Of a stretch of 35,316 nucleotides of DNA, positions 33,343 to 35,316 are shown one piece after another. Below the pieces are notes generated by a model. The model saw only the letters and a list, made by a program, of their open reading frames with translations. It was not told the DNA's origin and did not search any database. Made by a program: the position numbers and the translations under genes. Each line of letters begins with the position of its first letter. Within the stretch, counting starts at the first letter, position 1. Origin of the DNA: Rhizobium sp. Q54 (lineage in GTDB: Bacteria > Pseudomonadota > Alphaproteobacteria > UBA828); NCBI GenBank assembly GCA_945892755.1, contig CAMDDO010000030.1:1-35316 (forward strand), written 5' to 3'.

Positions 33343-34193
33343 TGCGCTTCCCGATTTACATCGGCCTCAAATGGGCGGCGCTCGGGCTCTGGTCGATTTT
33401 CGTCGTTGCGCCATTCCTTTGGGCGCTGACCACCTCGTTCAAATCCGACAATGGCGTGACCCAGGGTGCCACCTACATTCCCTGGGTCGAATACGAACCG
33501 ACGCTCGAAGGCTGGGCGGCGCTGTTTCGCGATCCCGCTCAAGGCGGCATCGAAATTCAAGGGCCGTACCTGGCGAGCGTCCTGGTCACCGCAGCCGCAA
33601 CCTTCGTCGCGCTCGTGCTCGGCACGCTCGCGGCCTATGGGCTTTCGCGCTTCAGCTTCCGCGCCGGACCGATGAAGAACAGCGATATCTCGTTCTTCTT
33701 CATCTCGCAGCGCGTCATGCCGCCGGCGGTGCTGGCGATCCCCTATTTTCTGCTCCTGCAGAATACCTCCTTGCTCGACACCTATGTCGGCATGGTGATC
33801 GTCTACACCACCATGCTGTTGCCGATCGTCGTTTGGGTGATGGTCGATTTCTTCAACACGGTGCCGATCGAGCTCGACGAAGCGGCGCTGATCGATGGCT
33901 GCAACCCGCTGCAAACCTTCTTTCGCATCGTGCTGCCGAATTGCGGGCCGGGCCTCGTGGTCGCGACGCTGCTCTGCATCATCTTTTCGTGGAGCGAGTT
34001 CTTCTTCGCCATGACCCTATCCTTCTCGAATGTGCAGCTCCTGCCGCCAACCGTGGTAATCTTGAACTCCAACAAAGTGCCCTGGTGGAGCTTGAGCGCC
34101 TCCGCGCTCGCCTCGGTGCTGCCCCTCATCATCATCGCGTTCTTCCTCGAGCGTTATCTTTCGCGCGGACGGCTCGCGCGCGCGTTCAAATAG
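33342..34193 (+). CDS. ABC sugar transporter permease, MalG/UgpE type
   Basis: The second permease of the importer, 283 aa, with six membrane helices and the EAA loop DEAALIDGCNPLQTFFRIVL. The N-terminal helix (LKWAALGLWSIFVVAPFLWA) and the following TSFKSDNGV segment are typical of the MalG class. The ATG at 33342 lies in the TGATG overlap with the first permease. A TTG one codon earlier is possible but less likely. The ATPase gene follows after 16 bp. Confidence 0.95.
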   Translation: MRFPIYIGLKWAALGLWSIFVVAPFLWALTTSFKSDNGVTQGATYIPWVEYEPTLEGWAALFRDPAQGGIEIQGPYLASVLVTAAATFVALVLGTLAAYGLSRFSFRAGPMKNSDISFFFISQRVMPPAVLAIPYFLLLQNTSLLDTYVGMVIVYTTMLLPIVVWVMVDFFNTVPIELDEAALIDGCNPLQTFFRIVLPNCGPGLVVATLLCIIFSWSEFFFAMTLSFSNVQLLPPTVVILNSNKVPWWSLSASALASVLPLIIIAFFLERYLSRGRLARAFK

Positions 34194-34209
34194 CAAGCAG
34201 GCGACCGCG

Positions 34210-35268
34210 ATGGCCCAGATCACGATCGACAAGATCGAAAAGCGCTTTGGCCCGACCAAGGCGCTGAGCGATATCAATCTCACCGTGCATGATCGCGAAT
34301 TCGTGGTTCTGGTCGGGCCGTCGGGCAGTGGCAAATCGACTCTGCTTCGCATCGTCGCCGGGCTCGATTTCCCGAGCGAAGGCACCATCGCGATCGACGG
34401 CAAATCGATGAAGGGCGTGGCGCCGAAAGACCGCGACGTCGCCATGGTGTTCCAGAGCCACGCGCTTTATCCGCATATGACGGTCTATGATAATTTGGCG
34501 TTCAATCTGCGCATCCGCGGCATTCCCGCCAGCGAGATCGACGTCAAGGTCAAGGAGGCCGCGACGCGGCTTGAGATCACCGAGCTCTTGAAGCGCCGGC
34601 CGCATCAGATGTCGGGCGGCCAACGCCAGCGCGTCGCGATCGGCCGCGCCCTGGTGCGCGACCCGCGCGTCTTCTTGTTCGACGAGCCGCTTTCCAATCT
34701 CGACGCCGAATTGCGCGCGCGGCTCAGGACCGAAATTAAGCGCCTGCACCGCGAGCTGCAACGCACCTCGGTCTATGTCACGCATGACCAGATCGAGGCG
34801 ATGACCCTGGCCGATCGCGTCGTCGTGCTGCGTGATGGGCGCATCGAGCAGGTCGGCGCGCCGGATGAGCTCTATGCCCGACCGGCCAATATTTTTGTCG
34901 GCGGCTTTATCGGTTCGCCCGCGATGAATCTGGTTGCCGCCAACGGCGCCGATGGATCTCTTGCCCTTGATGGCGGCGAACGGTTCGCCACGTCGACGCC
35001 GGTCCGAGGCCCGGTCATCGCCGGCATGCGCCCCGAGGATTTGATGGTCGTGCCGGAGGGCACGGCTGGTTCGTTCCATGCCCGCGTCAACCTGATCGAA
35101 CCGACCGGCGCGGACACGCTTCTGCTGTGCTCGATCGGCGCCAAGCAGGATTTATGCGTGCGTGTCTCGCGCCATACGCGCGCGGCGGAAGGAGATGCCT
35201 TGACGTTGCGCCCGCGCGACGGCGCGCTTCACCTGTTTCATGCTGAATCCGGTGAGCGTCTTCATTGA
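34210..35268 (+). CDS. ABC transporter ATP-binding protein, MalK/UgpC/SmoK type
   Basis: A 352-aa ATPase energising the importer. It has Walker A GPSGSGKST (36-44), Q-loop VFQSHALYPHMTVYDN, signature MSGGQRQRVAIGRALVRDP, Walker B VFLFDEPLSNLD and the switch His in YVTHDQIEAMTLADR. The C-terminal 110 or so residues form the TOBE/MOP regulatory domain typical of CUT1 ATPases (GMRPEDLMVV near the start of its second half). All catalytic motifs are intact. It is co-directional with the permeases and is followed 23 bp later by an alcohol dehydrogenase start, as in polyol uptake operons. Confidence 0.96.
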   Translation: MAQITIDKIEKRFGPTKALSDINLTVHDREFVVLVGPSGSGKSTLLRIVAGLDFPSEGTIAIDGKSMKGVAPKDRDVAMVFQSHALYPHMTVYDNLAFNLRIRGIPASEIDVKVKEAATRLEITELLKRRPHQMSGGQRQRVAIGRALVRDPRVFLFDEPLSNLDAELRARLRTEIKRLHRELQRTSVYVTHDQIEAMTLADRVVVLRDGRIEQVGAPDELYARPANIFVGGFIGSPAMNLVAANGADGSLALDGGERFATSTPVRGPVIAGMRPEDLMVVPEGTAGSFHARVNLIEPTGADTLLLCSIGAKQDLCVRVSRHTRAAEGDALTLRPRDGALHLFHAESGERLH

Positions 35269-35291
35269 ACGCCCGACCATAGGAGAGCCCC

Positions 35292-35316
35292 ATGAAAGCT
35301 GCCGTGCTACACAAAT
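35292..35316 (+). CDS. 5' end of a probable zinc-type alcohol/polyol dehydrogenase (truncated by window end)
   Basis: An ATG at 35292 follows a clear AGGAGAG (35281-35287). The eight visible codons read MKAAVLHK, the characteristic opening of medium-chain zinc alcohol dehydrogenases (for example sorbitol or threonine dehydrogenase types). The assignment rests on those residues and on the position after a sugar/polyol ABC importer, so the family is likely but the substrate is unknown. Confidence 0.55.

Noticed and set aside
1-35316. CRISPR arrays, tRNA or rRNA genes, prophage or integron structures
   Set aside because: Scanning by eye found no spaced direct repeats, no tRNA-like cloverleaf sequences, no rRNA segments and no integrase or transposase genes. 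A tRNA or sRNA covariance search was not possible here.

Overview
The window looks like chromosomal DNA of a free-living alphaproteobacterium, most plausibly in or near Rhodospirillales. This rests on high GC with G/C-ending codons, a uvrC-pgsA-Moco gene order, a plant-type GshA, an ilvE-marR-ompR-envZ cluster resembling PetP/PetR, an UbiK/YbjN/ProC/TetR cluster, and weak or absent Shine-Dalgarno sequences at several operon heads. It holds about 40 genes, mostly housekeeping. No rRNA, tRNA, CRISPR array, prophage or transposase gene was seen.

Layout. 1-227: C-terminal end of an exported, possibly beta-barrel protein. 452-2131: ammonium transporter with a small single-pass membrane protein, closed by a strong terminator. 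2355-5682: formate-THF ligase, a PaiB-like FMN-binding protein and a tandem universal stress protein. 5683-6031: gene-free spacer with a perfect DnaA box. 6032-10777: uvrC, pgsA, mobB, moaD, moaE and an alpha/beta hydrolase. 10778-14367: ilvE divergent from a MarR regulator, followed by an OmpR/EnvZ-like two-component pair. 17111 down to 14368 (minus strand): ubiK, ybjN-like, proC, TetR/COQ9-like, CsaA-like. 17218-20942: hldD, lgt, midA-like and pgeF, overlapping or abutting. 22287-20923 (minus): gshA. 22384-22683: a 300-bp element with 33-bp terminal inverted repeats. 22766-24337: lemA and an M48 membrane protease. 25103-24321 (minus): rsmE. 25168-26073: ubiA. 27635-26109 (minus): an unrecognised exported protein made of two homologous halves. 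28178-30685: ubiD and an extended SDR. 30814-35316: a complete ABC sugar/polyol importer (binding protein, two permeases, ATPase) running into an alcohol dehydrogenase.

How the genes work together. UbiA (prenylation), UbiD (decarboxylation), UbiK (accessory factor) and a TetR protein with a COQ9-like tail give a loose ubiquinone theme, though in separate transcription units. MobB, MoaD and MoaE serve molybdenum cofactor synthesis. HldD, Lgt, PgeF and GshA serve envelope and redox homeostasis. The last operon imports a carbohydrate or polyol and probably oxidises it.

The most noteworthy signals are: the 300-bp TIR element with a nested hairpin core; a 29-bp near-perfect palindrome covering the -10 and start codon of the marR gene; several genes whose ATG lies only 7-9 nt after a -10-like hexamer (leaderless candidates); convergent genes that share a TGATCA of back-to-back stops; and the duplicated DxDGIED protein. 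I did not find a clear, self-contained new defence or biosynthetic system.
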